From Plasmopara viticola (taxonomy: Eukaryota > Oomycota > Peronosporomycetes > Peronosporales > Peronosporaceae): DNA of 64,000 nucleotides. The stretch's first letter is position 1. Each line of letters opens with the position of its first letter. The notes beneath the pieces were generated by a model. That model made no database searches, was not told the DNA's origin, and was given only the letters and a program-made list of their open reading frames with translations. Location of the stretch: NCBI GenBank assembly GCA_001695595.3, contig MBPM02000159.1:30965-94964 (forward strand), in the 5' to 3' direction. Made by a program: the position numbers and the translations under genes. Positions 34,125 to 44,186 of the stretch are shown here, one piece after another.

Positions 34125-34401
34125 TATTGAGTTGGACCGCTTGTGTGGTTGAAAGCAAATTGTGAAGTGAATATATATTGGTCCTTAGTTCGCAAACTGC
34201 TTGCTACCTCTAAGCCACTCATTCCATATACTAGATAAACTATACCGGCCACATGGTTTATCTAGACCAATGAAAGCCTTTCGAACCTTTTTAAGGCTTC
34301 TAGAAGCGTTTGGAAGCTTCTCCTGTGATGTCACACCGTGAAGTCATGACTATATCAAAGTATACGTAATCATACCAGCATTAGGTAGTGTAATACCAAC
34401 A
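34125..34401 (-). repeat. 5' LTR of element B-left
   Basis: 277 bp, next to the putative primer-binding site GCGGCTGTTAAAC (34112-34124), which matches the tRNA-Asn anticodon-arm sequence CGGCTGTTAA over ten bases. The GAA/TTC array is partly eroded compared with palindrome A. Confidence 0.88.
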
Positions 34402-35565
34402 TCAGCCTTAACAAATTCTTCCATAGAAGCTGACTCTCACGAAATATGCGTTAACGCGAAGCTTGAATTTATACTTAGGGAGTAGTTGTACTCAAAACAT
34501 TGCGCCGGCGATTTTTCTCCTCATCGTAAATTACCACCGAGACCATTCCTTAAACCTTCTTTCGATACAGCATCAATGTCACCGACACAACTTCTCGACC
34601 ACCTTAGAGCGAGAGCCACGACTTTTTGATAATAGGGTAGTTTGAGAACCGCTCAACTATTGAGATCAAGCCCCTTTTTTTTAACGACGCAACCTTTTGA
34701 CATAGCTTATAGCGAGTGCATGGGCCACAGGTTTGCTGGCTCAACTTGCTGCTGATGTCGGCATTTACATCAAGCCTCATACTTTAAATCCAACTCTTCT
34801 TTGTTTTGGACTGGAGGTTAAGTAAAAGTCCACTGACTTGCTCTTAATTGCAACAAACTGAACAATAGTCCACAGACTCGCTCTTGTTAAAGCGGCTGTT
34901 ATTGTCAGTAGCGGACTTTGCTGCGTGTACAGGTACAATCAAACAACGTAGACGTCTAGCATGTGCAACATCAGCAGTACAATTTGGATATTTGGCAGCA
35001 ATCTGCTTTTAATGATGACGCAGACTGCAGTTACAATTTCCTCCCCTTCTATTTATGGCCCCTAATCTAATTAGCAGAATTCTCTGGAAGCTTATCTGGT
35101 GACAAAGGCACTTGCTCCTTTGCCTCGGCTGGGAATGTGACAATGTCAATATGCACGTTCTCGAATCCACAAGATGAAAATTAAAAGAAACAGCCGTGGT
35201 ATTTTTTCTCGTATGAAATTGCTCTTGACTGGTTTTTCGATCTCACCCAGTGGTTGCACTGTAGGACACGTAGACAGGTTTTGCATCAAATGAATTAGCT
35301 CTGCAAGGAGTTGACGAACGCATAAAGAGAGTTCGAAGATAGCATTCTTTTTGAAGGCTTTCTGGTATTAAAATTGTAGAAGTGGAACCTTGTTCAGCCT
35401 TAGCATTATTGTATACTTACATCGCACTCAATCTGCTTGACTGCGCGTTATCTTTACCATAAGGCTTTGCTTTAGTTGTCGACTTGGCTATATTGCATGC
35501 ACAAAGATCGCACTTTGGTTCTTTTCTGGCCTCAAGTATTTTGTAGTGGGCTGACTTAACGTGAT
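34402..35565. other. Central spacer of palindrome B (1,164 bp), non-coding
   Basis: Collinear with spacer A over its whole length, with scattered substitutions and single-base indels. It is not inverted between A and B. No reading frame of note. Its right half contains the segment GTCGACTTGGCTATATTGCATGC, related to sequence near 23895. Confidence 0.87.
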
Positions 35566-35842
35566 TGTTGGTATTACACTACCTAATGCTGGTATGATTA
35601 CGTATACTTTGATATAGTCATGACGTCACGGTGTGACGTCACAGGAGAAGCTTCCAAACGCTTCTAGAAGCCTTAAAAAGGTTCGAAAGGCTTTCATTGG
35701 TCTAGATAAACCATGTGGCCGGTATAGTTTATCTAGTATATGGAATGAGTGGCTTAGAGGTAGCAAGCAGTTTGCGAACTAAGGACCAATATATATTCAC
35801 TTCACAATTTGCTTTCAACCACACAAGCGGTCCAACTCAATA
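35566..35842 (+). repeat. 5' LTR of element B-right
   Basis: 277 bp. Carries both TGACGTCA sites (near 35621 and 35634) and a GAA/TTC array with about five of eight units intact. Followed by the primer-binding-like tract GTTTAACAGCCGC (35843-35855). Confidence 0.88.
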
Positions 35843-35891
35843 GTTTAACAGCCGCAAAAAGGTTTCAAGACCACCAGTCGCCACGCCCACC

Positions 35892-38800
35892 ATGACAAGC
35901 AAGCTAAGTCAAGTCCTCCTGGGTAGCGGAACCTACTTCCACTGGGAGTTCAACATGCGCATGACGTTGGCGCGCAAGGGATTGCTGGCGCACGTCCAAG
36001 TCATCACGAAAGAGGAAGAGATGACTGAATCCTGGCTGTTCAACGACGCTAAGGCACTGGGTATCATTGCTCAAGGCATAGAGCTGCAACACCAGACCAA
36101 GATACGATCGGCAACAACGGCGATGCACGCGTGGGTCATCTTGCGGGACTTCTACAACCGAACCACGCTCCACAACCGTGTCGAGATGACACGTCGTCTG
36201 CATGATTTCAAGACGTAGAGTGGTTCGACGATGTCGAAGCACTTGGATGCTTCTGATGAGCTTGTTGTCGGCCTCCAGACACTTGGAGAGCCTGTCGATG
36301 ACTCTCGCAATGTTTTAAATGTGGCCAAGTCGGACACTATAAGCGGGACTGCCCGAAGCGTAGCGATGCCGAGGGAGAAGGTGCTGTGTTTGCTGCTGGT
36401 GAGCTGCGATGCGAAGAATGGCTCATCGACATTGGGGCTACGTCGCATATGACACCACATCGGAGCGATCGTTTTGAGTACAAGGAGTTAAAGACTGGTC
36501 AAGAAGTCTCTATTGCTGATGGTAAGAAGCTGCAAGTGGCTGGAGTGGGAACAGTCAAACTGAAAGGTCCGGACGGTCTACGGTTCAAGATGGTCGAGGT
36601 CCTGCACATACCAGAACTCGATAGACGACTGATGTCAGTTGGAAAATTGGCAGGACGAGGCATGAGGGTGGAGAATCAAAGCCCATCCTGCGTCATTTGG
36701 AGTGCCAAGCGCGCGATTGCAAGCGGCAAGAAGATTGGTAAGGCATCCTTCCAGGACTATGAGCAAGAAGAAGCTCGGCTTGTGGAATACTCAGGGGCTA
36801 TGAATGAGTGGGAACTTTGGCATGCTCGCTTGGGACACCCCGGAAAAGCTGGTATGGACAAGACACAGCGCGCTACGAGTGATATGCCAGCGGTGAAGCA
36901 GAGCGTTAAGAAGCTGTGCAGTGGTTGCATGAAGGGCAAACAGACGGTCGATACCTTCCCGTCTCAGCCACTGACAAGAACGTCACGTGTGTTAGAGCTT
37001 GCGCACACAGACGTGATGGAACCGATGAAGACGGTCTCAAAGGGTGGTGCAAGATTCGTGTTGACGTTCGTGGACGACTACTCAAGATTTGTGGTAGCGT
37101 GTTTTATGAAGCACAAAAGCGAGGTGGCCGCAAAACTTAGCGATTTCAAGGCATTCTACGAGAATCAATGGGGCAAGCGCATAAAGTGTATACGGTCGGA
37201 CAACGGGCCGGAGTTCGTCAACAAGAAGATTGCCGATATATGTGCCCGTAATGGTATCGTGCACCAGCGGACAGTACCGTATAGCCCGCAGCAGAACGGC
37301 GTTGCTGAACGCATGAACCGCACGATCATGGAAAAGGCAAGGAGTATGCTGTACTACAAGGGTGTCGGCATGCAGTGGTGGGCAGAGGCGGTGAGTACGG
37401 CTGTGTACTTGATCATCAGATCCACAAACTCTGCGAATTCGGGCGTCACACCGTTCGAGTTGGGTTTCCAGTTGAAGCCAAGGATTGAGCATTTGCGTGT
37501 GTTTGGATCGCAAGGCTATGCTCATATTGACGATGCCAAGAGGACGAAACTCGAGTTAAAGAGTTTTCGGTGTATGTTCCTCGGGTTCGCGGAGAACACC
37601 AAAGGATACAGCGTGTTCGATCTGGAAAGGTCGAAGGTTGTCATATCACGCTCCATAAGACTAGACGAGCGGGAAGTTGAAGGCATATACGACACAATGG
37701 TATCGAAGAAATAATCAATCGTCAAGCATATTTGGGACACTGACGAAGCAGTGATTCCGATGGTTCGTCAATCAGATAGAGACGAGACAATGGAAGATGT
37801 CGAAGAAAGCGCTTCTGATATCGAGATGGACGAGATGGAATCGACTTTATGTGATACAAATATCATCATACCTCAAATACTAGGTCCAGAAACTCAAGAA
37901 ACAAGAGGTGATGAGATAACGGAAAATCACGTTCCGAGACAAGCTTTTCAGGAAAACCGGTTGGTTTTTCAACCGGAGATGGATCGATCAAGACGCTTAC
38001 GAGACAGAGCGCTGATGCTAGAGGATGGTGATGGCAGTGAAGACGCGTCAAAGGGCAGCGATAAACCACCTTCTCCGAACTGTGCAAGATTTGATGATGA
38101 AGGTCTTATTGCAGAGGCTGTATTGGCCTATACTGCAACTGTTGGTGAGGCGGACGACGCTCCATCAACATACAGTCAAGCGTTAAAAAGCAGCGACGAT
38201 TGCAAATGGAACCAGGCGACGCAAGCGGAGCTCAAGGCGCACGCGGATAACGGATCCTGGACGCTGGTACCAAGACGACAAGACATTCCAAAAAAAATCG
38301 GTTGTAGATGGATATTCGCCAAGAAGCGAAATGAGCACGGACAAGTGGTTCGCTACAAGGCTCGACTCGTCGCTATGGCATTCAAGCAGAAATCTGGTGT
38401 CGACTTCTTCGAGACGTACTCGCTCGTGGCAAACAAGAACTCGACCAGGGTCGTGCTAGCTGTGGTGGTGGCGAATGGGTTCGTAACTGAGCAGCTGGAT
38501 GCAGACGCGGCGTTCCTGAATAGTGATCTTAAGGAAGTCGTGTACATGGAAGCGCCAAATGGCATAGCCAATGCCGAGAAAAATGATGTGCAAGTTGGAC
38601 AAGGCGATCTACGGTCTCAAGCAGGCTGCAAGTGCGTGGAACATGACGATACATGCTGTGTTTTTATAGATTGGATTTTGTAGCAGCGGAGCAGATCAGT
38701 GTGTCTACGTCAAGAGTCGAGATAGCAACTACGTCTATGTGTGTCTCTACGTTGACGACATGATCATTGCCGCCAAGACCAGCAGGGAGATCCAAGAGGC

Positions 38801-39727
38801 CAAGACAGCACTCAAGAGGTTTTCTCGGATGAAGGAGCTAGGCAAGGCTAAATTTATTCTTGGTATGGAGATCGATCACGACCGCAACGGCAGTACGCTG
38901 ATGATTCGACACACTCGATACATCGATGATGTGGTCAGCCGTTTCAACCAAGAGGACGCAAAGGCAGTGGCTAATGTGAGTCCGGTTTAAAGCTGTCAAA
39001 GATGCAATCACCAACGACGGAAGTCGAGAGAGCAGAAATGCAGTCGAAACCGTACACGTCGTTGATCGGATGTGTGTTATATATCACGACATGTACGCGC
39101 CCAGATGTGGCGTATGTCATCACCCAATTTTCACGATTTTTGGAGAATCCAGGTAAACAACATTGGAAGGTGGCCATTCGTGTTCTTCGGTATCTCAAGA
39201 CGACACGTGAGTATGTGATTACATATGACGGCAGCGCTAGTGAGGTGCAAGCTACAGCATACGCAGACGCAGACTCGGGCAGCAACATTGACGATCGCTC
39301 CGTGTCAGGGACGGTGGTTATGATTGGCGGCGCACCAGTCATCTTTAAGTCCAAGTATCAGCGTACGGTTGCTTTGCGCTCGGCGGAGGCGGAGTACATG
39401 GCTTTAAGCTTGTGTACACAAGAAGTGCTTTGGGTCCGTGCGATGCTCAAGGATCTTGGTCATGAGCAAGTGGGAGCCACGTTGGTCTGGGAAGCCAATC
39501 AAGGTGCGATCGAACTTGCAAATAATGCGGGCTACAATGCTAGGACCAAGCACGTCGACATTCGTCACCACTTCATCCGGGAGAACGTGGCCCGAGACAT
39601 CATCGTGGTGAAATACGTATCGACGGAGGGCCAGCTTGCGGACATGTTGACTAAGGGACTAGGGACAAAGCGACTCGAATACTTGCTATACGCAAGTGGC
39701 ATCAGACCAAGGCGCAACCAGCATTAG
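35892..39727 (+). pseudogene. Defective copia gag-pol of element B-right
   Basis: Gag starts at 35892 and has a stop (TAG) near 36216 where B-left reads Glu, then the common gag deletion. Protease and integrase form a 442-codon frame at 36386-37714 (DIGATSHMT; HARLGHPG; RSDNGPEF; QNGVAERMNRT). This frame ends at the same VSKK nonsense codon as B-left. The linker and RT start are at 37751-38683, broken by a one-base insertion in an A run near 38580. The YVDDM segment is at 38739-38990 and RNase H at 39002-39727, with the shared five-base deletion near 38974 between them. Confidence 0.9.
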
Positions 39728-39740
39728 CGGTGCGTAGGAG

Positions 39741-40004
39741 TGTTGGTATTACGCTTGTATGATTACGTATACTTTGATATAGTCATGACTTCACGGTGTG
39801 ACATCACAGGAGAAGCTTCCAAACGCTTCTAGAAGCCTTAAAAAGGTTCGAAAGGTTTTCATTGGTCTAGATAAACCATGTGGCCGTATAGTTTATCTAG
39901 TATATGGAATGAGTGGCTTAGAGGTAGCAAGCAGTTTGCGAACTAAGGACCAATATATATATTCACTTCACAATTTGCTTCCAACCAAGCGGTCCAACTC
40001 AATA
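39741..40004 (+). repeat. 3' LTR of element B-right
   Basis: 264 bp with the same deletion near its start as the 3' LTR of B-left. Confidence 0.87.
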
Positions 40005-40095
40005 GCTGACGGCGTACTGAGCTTGTACTATTTAAAAGCTGTCTTCGTTTTCTTTGTCACTCTATTCGTTGGAAATGAATTGTAAAAAATAGCTC

Positions 40096-41450
40096 ATGCA
40101 ACCTTTGCGTCACAGCATTGTCGATAGTCATGGTACCGTGGACGCCAGTCAAGGCTCTCAGAGTCTTCGAACTAAATTTCAAGAGGAAATTGCTGCAGCT
40201 GAAGAAAGGGTGGCTTCGCCCATTGTAATTAATGGGCTCTATAGTAAGCCAATCACGAAAATAAAGTCTTTGCCCCATGAAGCGCGAACAAGAAAAATAA
40301 ACACTTTGAAAGTGAGAGGATCGAAGAGAATTAATGCATTACCAAATACAAAAACACCATATAACCTGTTTGTTTGTGGGCTTATGGACTCATGAAGAAT
40401 TGACACAAATCAGCGATGGCTTCGACGGTCGGTTTTAGTTACTTAAATACTTGATCCTTTATTTCAAAACCAATTTCTTCTGAGAAACAATTGATAGAAT
40501 GCACCATACCTTCTTGGTATTATCGGTCGCTGCCAACGAAAGTATAGCTTGCATTCATTGTATTTCTCGCTAGTGCTTGTTCAAGTAGCACTTATATAGA
40601 ATTGGCGTCCATAAATCCAGGCGCACATGAAGCCCTTTCATTGTGTCGAGCCAACGAAGCGAGACATTAATAGCAATCTATCCTAGCTCGAGCAATAAAT
40701 TAAGTCAAGCTTGCAAAGTATAGTGGGTTCAATCAAAAGGCCGTTTTGCAGTGAAGTCAACGCTGCTCCTTGTGTATATTAGAGAATCTGTTTCTATTTT
40801 TGACAAGGCTAGCGCACTCAAGTATGATATGCCCGTTTTAAACGAGTTTTAAACGAGTATGTCATACTTGAGTGCGTTAGCCTTAAAGTTAGCTGACTAT
40901 AAGCAATTTGTAATTATTTTAGACATACCGTACCATATGCCATAGAGCCTAGCACGTGCATAACTTGTCAACGCGATAACGTAATACAATACAATGCTTA
41001 ACAAAGACTAAAAAGCAATTTGTTTATATATTAGTCATGCTAATAAGTCATGCTAATATAATAACGATCTGCTTTTCAAGTCTGATGGGCAGCCAACTTT
41101 GCTCTATAATGCAAACGATCTGCAAGTGGTTTGGTGACAGTCTACGACCAGCACGAACAGTCACGTACCGTGAGCGTCAGTCGAGGCTCTTGCGCCTTCG
41201 AAGTAAACTCCGAGAGAAAACTGCCGCAGCTGAAGAGAGGGCGTATTACATGCAAGCCAATCGCGAAAATTGACAATTTGGCATGCCAGCGAGACATGTT
41301 AACTCTGATAGCCAAAGGATCTGAGAGAATTGCTGCTGTACCAAAGCCGATAAATGACAATTACTTTTACCTGTGGGCATATTTATGAAGAAGTATAACA
41401 AAATAAGAGATGCCTTCAGCCAACAAACCGCCAATCTACACAGATATCGT
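40096..41450. repeat. Unclassified repeat family, copies 3 and 2 in the right arm of B (mirror)
   Basis: Mirror of 28500-29877. It contains the frame with SLRTKFQEEIAAAEERV (40096-40395), the 80-base hairpin (40805-40884) and the frame with RSRLLRLRSKLREKTAAAEERA-type sequence (41037-41273). No start or splice structure is convincing. Confidence 0.55.
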
Positions 41451-41993
41451 CTATCTACTGCAATGGGGTAAGAGGTTAAAAATGGAAATGCATTTGACTT
41501 CCATGGAGAAAAATATTGCAGTCTGAGATCCAATTCAATTCCATCTACAAAGCACAATTTTTGATGTTATCGACCGCTGCTAACGAAAGTATGCCACGTA
41601 TGGTCGGACTTTTAGTTCGGGTAAAGCTCATCGAAAAAATAGTACCAGTGGTCCAGGCGCACATGTTTTACTGCCTTTCGAGTTCCTGAACCACCCTACT
41701 TTCTAAAGATTTCGTTTGTTGAGGCTCAAGAAATTTTACAAAGTTGGACTCATAAAACGACTGTCGTGCAAATGTGCCCGTGGTGTTTAATCTTGCAAAT
41801 GCTAGAACCCTTCGACGTCAAAAATTGTCGAGCAGTGAGCGAACCAAGTGACGACAAGTCCATCTCCGTGATTCCTTGCGCTTAACATGAACGACAATAT
41901 TTACATGCAGGCGTGCAAGTACAACATTGAGACGGGCGATGTCACACTAGTAATATGACATCGGTGACGTGCTATTACTTTTGATTAACGTGA

Positions 41994-42305
41994 TTGATGT
42001 ATGTGGAATGCCGCGGTATTGAATACATAGTTCGTCATTCTAGCGTGCGATTACTGGCCGGTGGCAATGCCCGTGCAACTCGTATACTCTCAGCAAACCA
42101 CTTGCGGTTCGTTTACATTATAAAGCAAAGTTTGTCACAATTTATCGGAATAATCTGTTCATTAGACGTAAAAAGCAATTTGGTACGAGCAAGACTTAAA
42201 TCGGGTGTTTCGTACCTGACTGCCTCCGCCTTGCCGAAAATTCAAACAGATCCTACCTCAATTCGCAAGGAGCAGCGTCAATTTCACTGCAAAACGGCCG
42301 TTTGA
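41994..42305 (+). CDS. Hypothetical protein, 103 residues (right copy)
   Basis: Mirror of 27660-27971 with one residue different (MMYVE instead of MMYVV). Not recognised. It ends where the next frame begins. Confidence 0.3.
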   Translation: MMYVECRGIEYIVRHSSVRLLAGGNARATRILSANHLRFVYIIKQSLSQFIGIICSLDVKSNLVRARLKSGVSYLTASALPKIQTDPTSIRKEQRQFHCKTAV

Positions 42306-42757
42306 TCGCTACTTACCATACTTCAAAAGTACACTTGACCGAGTCATTGCTCGAGCTACGGCAAAGTGCTATTGGAGTCTCGCTCCTTTGGATTAATACA
42401 CAAGACGGGCTTCGTGTGCGCCTGCGCCCAGGACGCTCGTGTGTCGACTACGTGAATGGCGACCTCTTTGAGTCACCACTCAAGCTCAAGCCAATATCTG
42501 GCCAGGAAAGAAAGTACTACTTGCCGGTACCGCTTCCTGAGCTCACACCCATATTCACGTCTCTCGAAAAACCTGGCGATGTTTTTAGGCTTCTTAGTTA
42601 TCAGGGGCTCGCCTCGCAATCAAATTGCACCAGCGACGCCATCCCACTTGAAGAAGACTATCGAGCCCCCAACGATTACGATGACATCAACCCTGATGAT
42701 GTCGATGAGTATCTCGACATAACGCAATCCGACAAGAAATCGCAAAGTCTCGAATGA
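42302..42757 (+). CDS. Hypothetical protein, 151 residues, acidic C-terminus (right copy)
   Basis: Mirror of 27208-27663 with two residue differences (His/Gln in the INT-DGL stretch and Leu/Phe in GDV-RLL). Both copies remain open, so either the frame is under constraint or the duplication is recent. No family assigned. Confidence 0.4.
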   Translation: MIATYHTSKVHLTESLLELRQSAIGVSLLWINTQDGLRVRLRPGRSCVDYVNGDLFESPLKLKPISGQERKYYLPVPLPELTPIFTSLEKPGDVFRLLSYQGLASQSNCTSDAIPLEEDYRAPNDYDDINPDDVDEYLDITQSDKKSQSLE

Positions 42758-43095
42758 GTGTCAAGCCACGCGCTCCGACTTCGATCTTGCCTAGTTCATC
42801 AAGTGAGCAGAATTCAGTGCGTCCTAGAGCTGCAGATGCGTTTTGCAAATCGTTGCTCGGCCGTGAACCAACCACAAAACCAAAGCATGCGCTCGCTGTG
42901 TATCGCTCCACGTACAGTGAGGGTGGGCTTCAGACAGTCAGCTCTAGGCAAAGTTCAGCAGCCTTTAGAATCGACGGAAGCAGACTCTTGATGTCTCGTA
43001 GGCAGTATTCTACGTGTCATCCACAAATGTTGCCTAATTTAATGGTGACTCTCGAAAAAATGATATCTTTTAACTGGCAGGCATGTCAATCATAG
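42754..43095 (+). CDS. Hypothetical protein, 113 residues (right copy)
   Basis: Mirror of 26870-27211 with one residue different (Val/Leu). Ser/Arg-rich with no domain seen. May be a part of the preceding gene. Confidence 0.3.
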   Translation: MSVKPRAPTSILPSSSSEQNSVRPRAADAFCKSLLGREPTTKPKHALAVYRSTYSEGGLQTVSSRQSSAAFRIDGSRLLMSRRQYSTCHPQMLPNLMVTLEKMISFNWQACQS

Positions 43096-43560
43096 GTTCG
43101 CATGGCCTCTTCGAGGTCGCATATCTCCACGAAGACTGCTCCAATTCCTACACAACATGTACAAGGAGATCCCTGAGATCCCACCAACGTAGCGGACGCT
43201 GGTTCCGAACTCGTTTCGCTTTTGCCGATTTTATTCCTCACCGATCACCTACCCAAATTCATTTGTTTGCTACAGTTGACTCAGAGATCTACAGTTAAAA
43301 AACAAGGAGTACCGGCAGTTGACAAAATGGAGTGCCGGATGGGTAATGCTTTCTCTTTTTATTGGTTGAAAAAACACTGTGTTCATTAACAAAAATAGAC
43401 TGCTCCCATTGATAGAATGAACTAATCTCATTGGCTTAAATCAAGGGGTACCAGCAGTTTACCAAAAGGGTACCGGCAGTTCAACGATTCCCTAAAGGCT
43501 AAAAAAAACTCACTTTTCTAATAATTTATTCAAAGAAAAAAGAAATTAACTCTCATAAGT

Positions 43561-44013
43561 TTAAAGAATAGCGCTCACAGCATTTCCGAGGCCAGCCAAC
43601 GTAGCTGCCACACTCACACCGTGACTCAGTGAGCGCAATGGCTGCATCGCAGTCGCATAAGCGTATGTGTGCAAACAGCGTGCCGCTGTGAACGCGATCA
43701 TTGCTCGGTAGTGGACGACTGGGTCCGCTCCAGCCATGATCCCTGCACCAAAGATAATAAGTCCTAACGGAATTGACTCCAAATCGTTCAAGACAATGCT
43801 TCCCCAACGCTGCGCTGCCTCATACGTCGCAGTACTGCTCGTCTTGTCCAGCCCAAACGTCTGTTTGTGCTTAGCGGACGAAAACTTTGTATCTTCGGGA
43901 GGACGGCCTCCCGTGGCAAACTTCTTCGCGCCTTGAATTGTCGTAGCGGCCAAAAACTTCACATACAACACCGAAGTGCACGCCACGTAAACCTTGACGC
44001 TTCCATTCACCAT
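43561..44013 (-). CDS. MAPEG family protein, microsomal glutathione S-transferase 1-like
   Basis: Membrane-associated proteins in eicosanoid and glutathione metabolism are trimeric enzymes with four membrane helices. MGST1 conjugates glutathione to electrophiles and reduces lipid hydroperoxides in the ER and mitochondrial membranes. This protein shows the family pattern: an N-terminal helix, a polar loop with Lys/Arg, then RWGSIVLNDLESIPLGL (compare the R-x-H-x-N-D-x-E-N signature), GADPVVHYRAM, and the last two helices from AARCLHTYAYA. I place the start at the Met at 44013 (150 residues, close to MGST1). The open frame extends to 44151, which would add 46 residues that do not fit the family. 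The palindrome B border lies 68 bp beyond the stop. A decayed copy is at 23205-23567. Confidence 0.85.
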   Translation of the reverse strand: MVNGSVKVYVACTSVLYVKFLAATTIQGAKKFATGGRPPEDTKFSSAKHKQTFGLDKTSSTATYEAAQRWGSIVLNDLESIPLGLIIFGAGIMAGADPVVHYRAMIAFTAARCLHTYAYATAMQPLRSLSHGVSVAATLAGLGNAVSAIL

Positions 44014-44186
44014 TGCAATTGTGAGAATGGGAAAGTTTATGATGACATTGGGACGTGGGACGGTCCAACTTGAGGCAGTTTTACGAAGAGAGCTTAGCGA
44101 TAACTGTAGTACGATGAGACCTGCAACCACCATGGGTGCGAAACTACCCAAGTCAGGATAAAAAGGCTTTCTCTACAACTTAATAA

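Larger units (their letters stand above)
26471..34401. repeat. Palindrome B, left arm (7,931 bp)
   Basis: Reverse-complement copy of 35566-43493. Reading frames in the two arms are nearly identical by eye: 1 difference in 103 codons, 2 in 151 and 1 in 113 for the three hypothetical frames in the flank. The arm ends at its outer side at AGGGGAATCGTT (26471) and at its inner side at the LTR terminus (34401). Confidence 0.95.
29969..34401 (-). mobile_element. Copia element B-left (defective), 277-bp 5' LTR
   Basis: Same element as in palindrome A, in the same position relative to the spacer. LTRs are 29969-30233 (265 bp, small internal deletion) and 34125-34401 (277 bp). A perfect TSD, TCAGC, lies at 29964-29968 and 34402-34406, the same five bases as for A-left. 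The identical TSD and spacer show that A and B descend from one insertion locus rather than two independent insertions. Confidence 0.93.
35566..40004 (+). mobile_element. Copia element B-right (defective)
   Basis: LTRs are 35566-35842 (277 bp) and 39741-40004 (264 bp). GCTGA follows the 3' LTR, but the 5' flank is CGTGAT, so there is no flanking TSD, as for A-right. This supports origin by inverted duplication of the left element. Confidence 0.93.
35566..43493. repeat. Palindrome B, right arm (7,928 bp)
   Basis: Mirror of 26471-34401 in full. It ends 68 bp before the stop codon of the MAPEG gene. Confidence 0.95.

Noticed and set aside
5763..39727. The individual open frames of the four palindrome copia elements as separate host genes
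   Set aside because: All are pieces of one gag-pol region separated by frameshifts and stops. Many similar-sized frames on the opposite strand are antisense shadows.
44014..44151. N-terminal 46 residues of the longest MAPEG frame
   Set aside because: They precede the first family-like helix and make the protein too long. The Met at 44013 fits the family better, though transcript data could overturn this.
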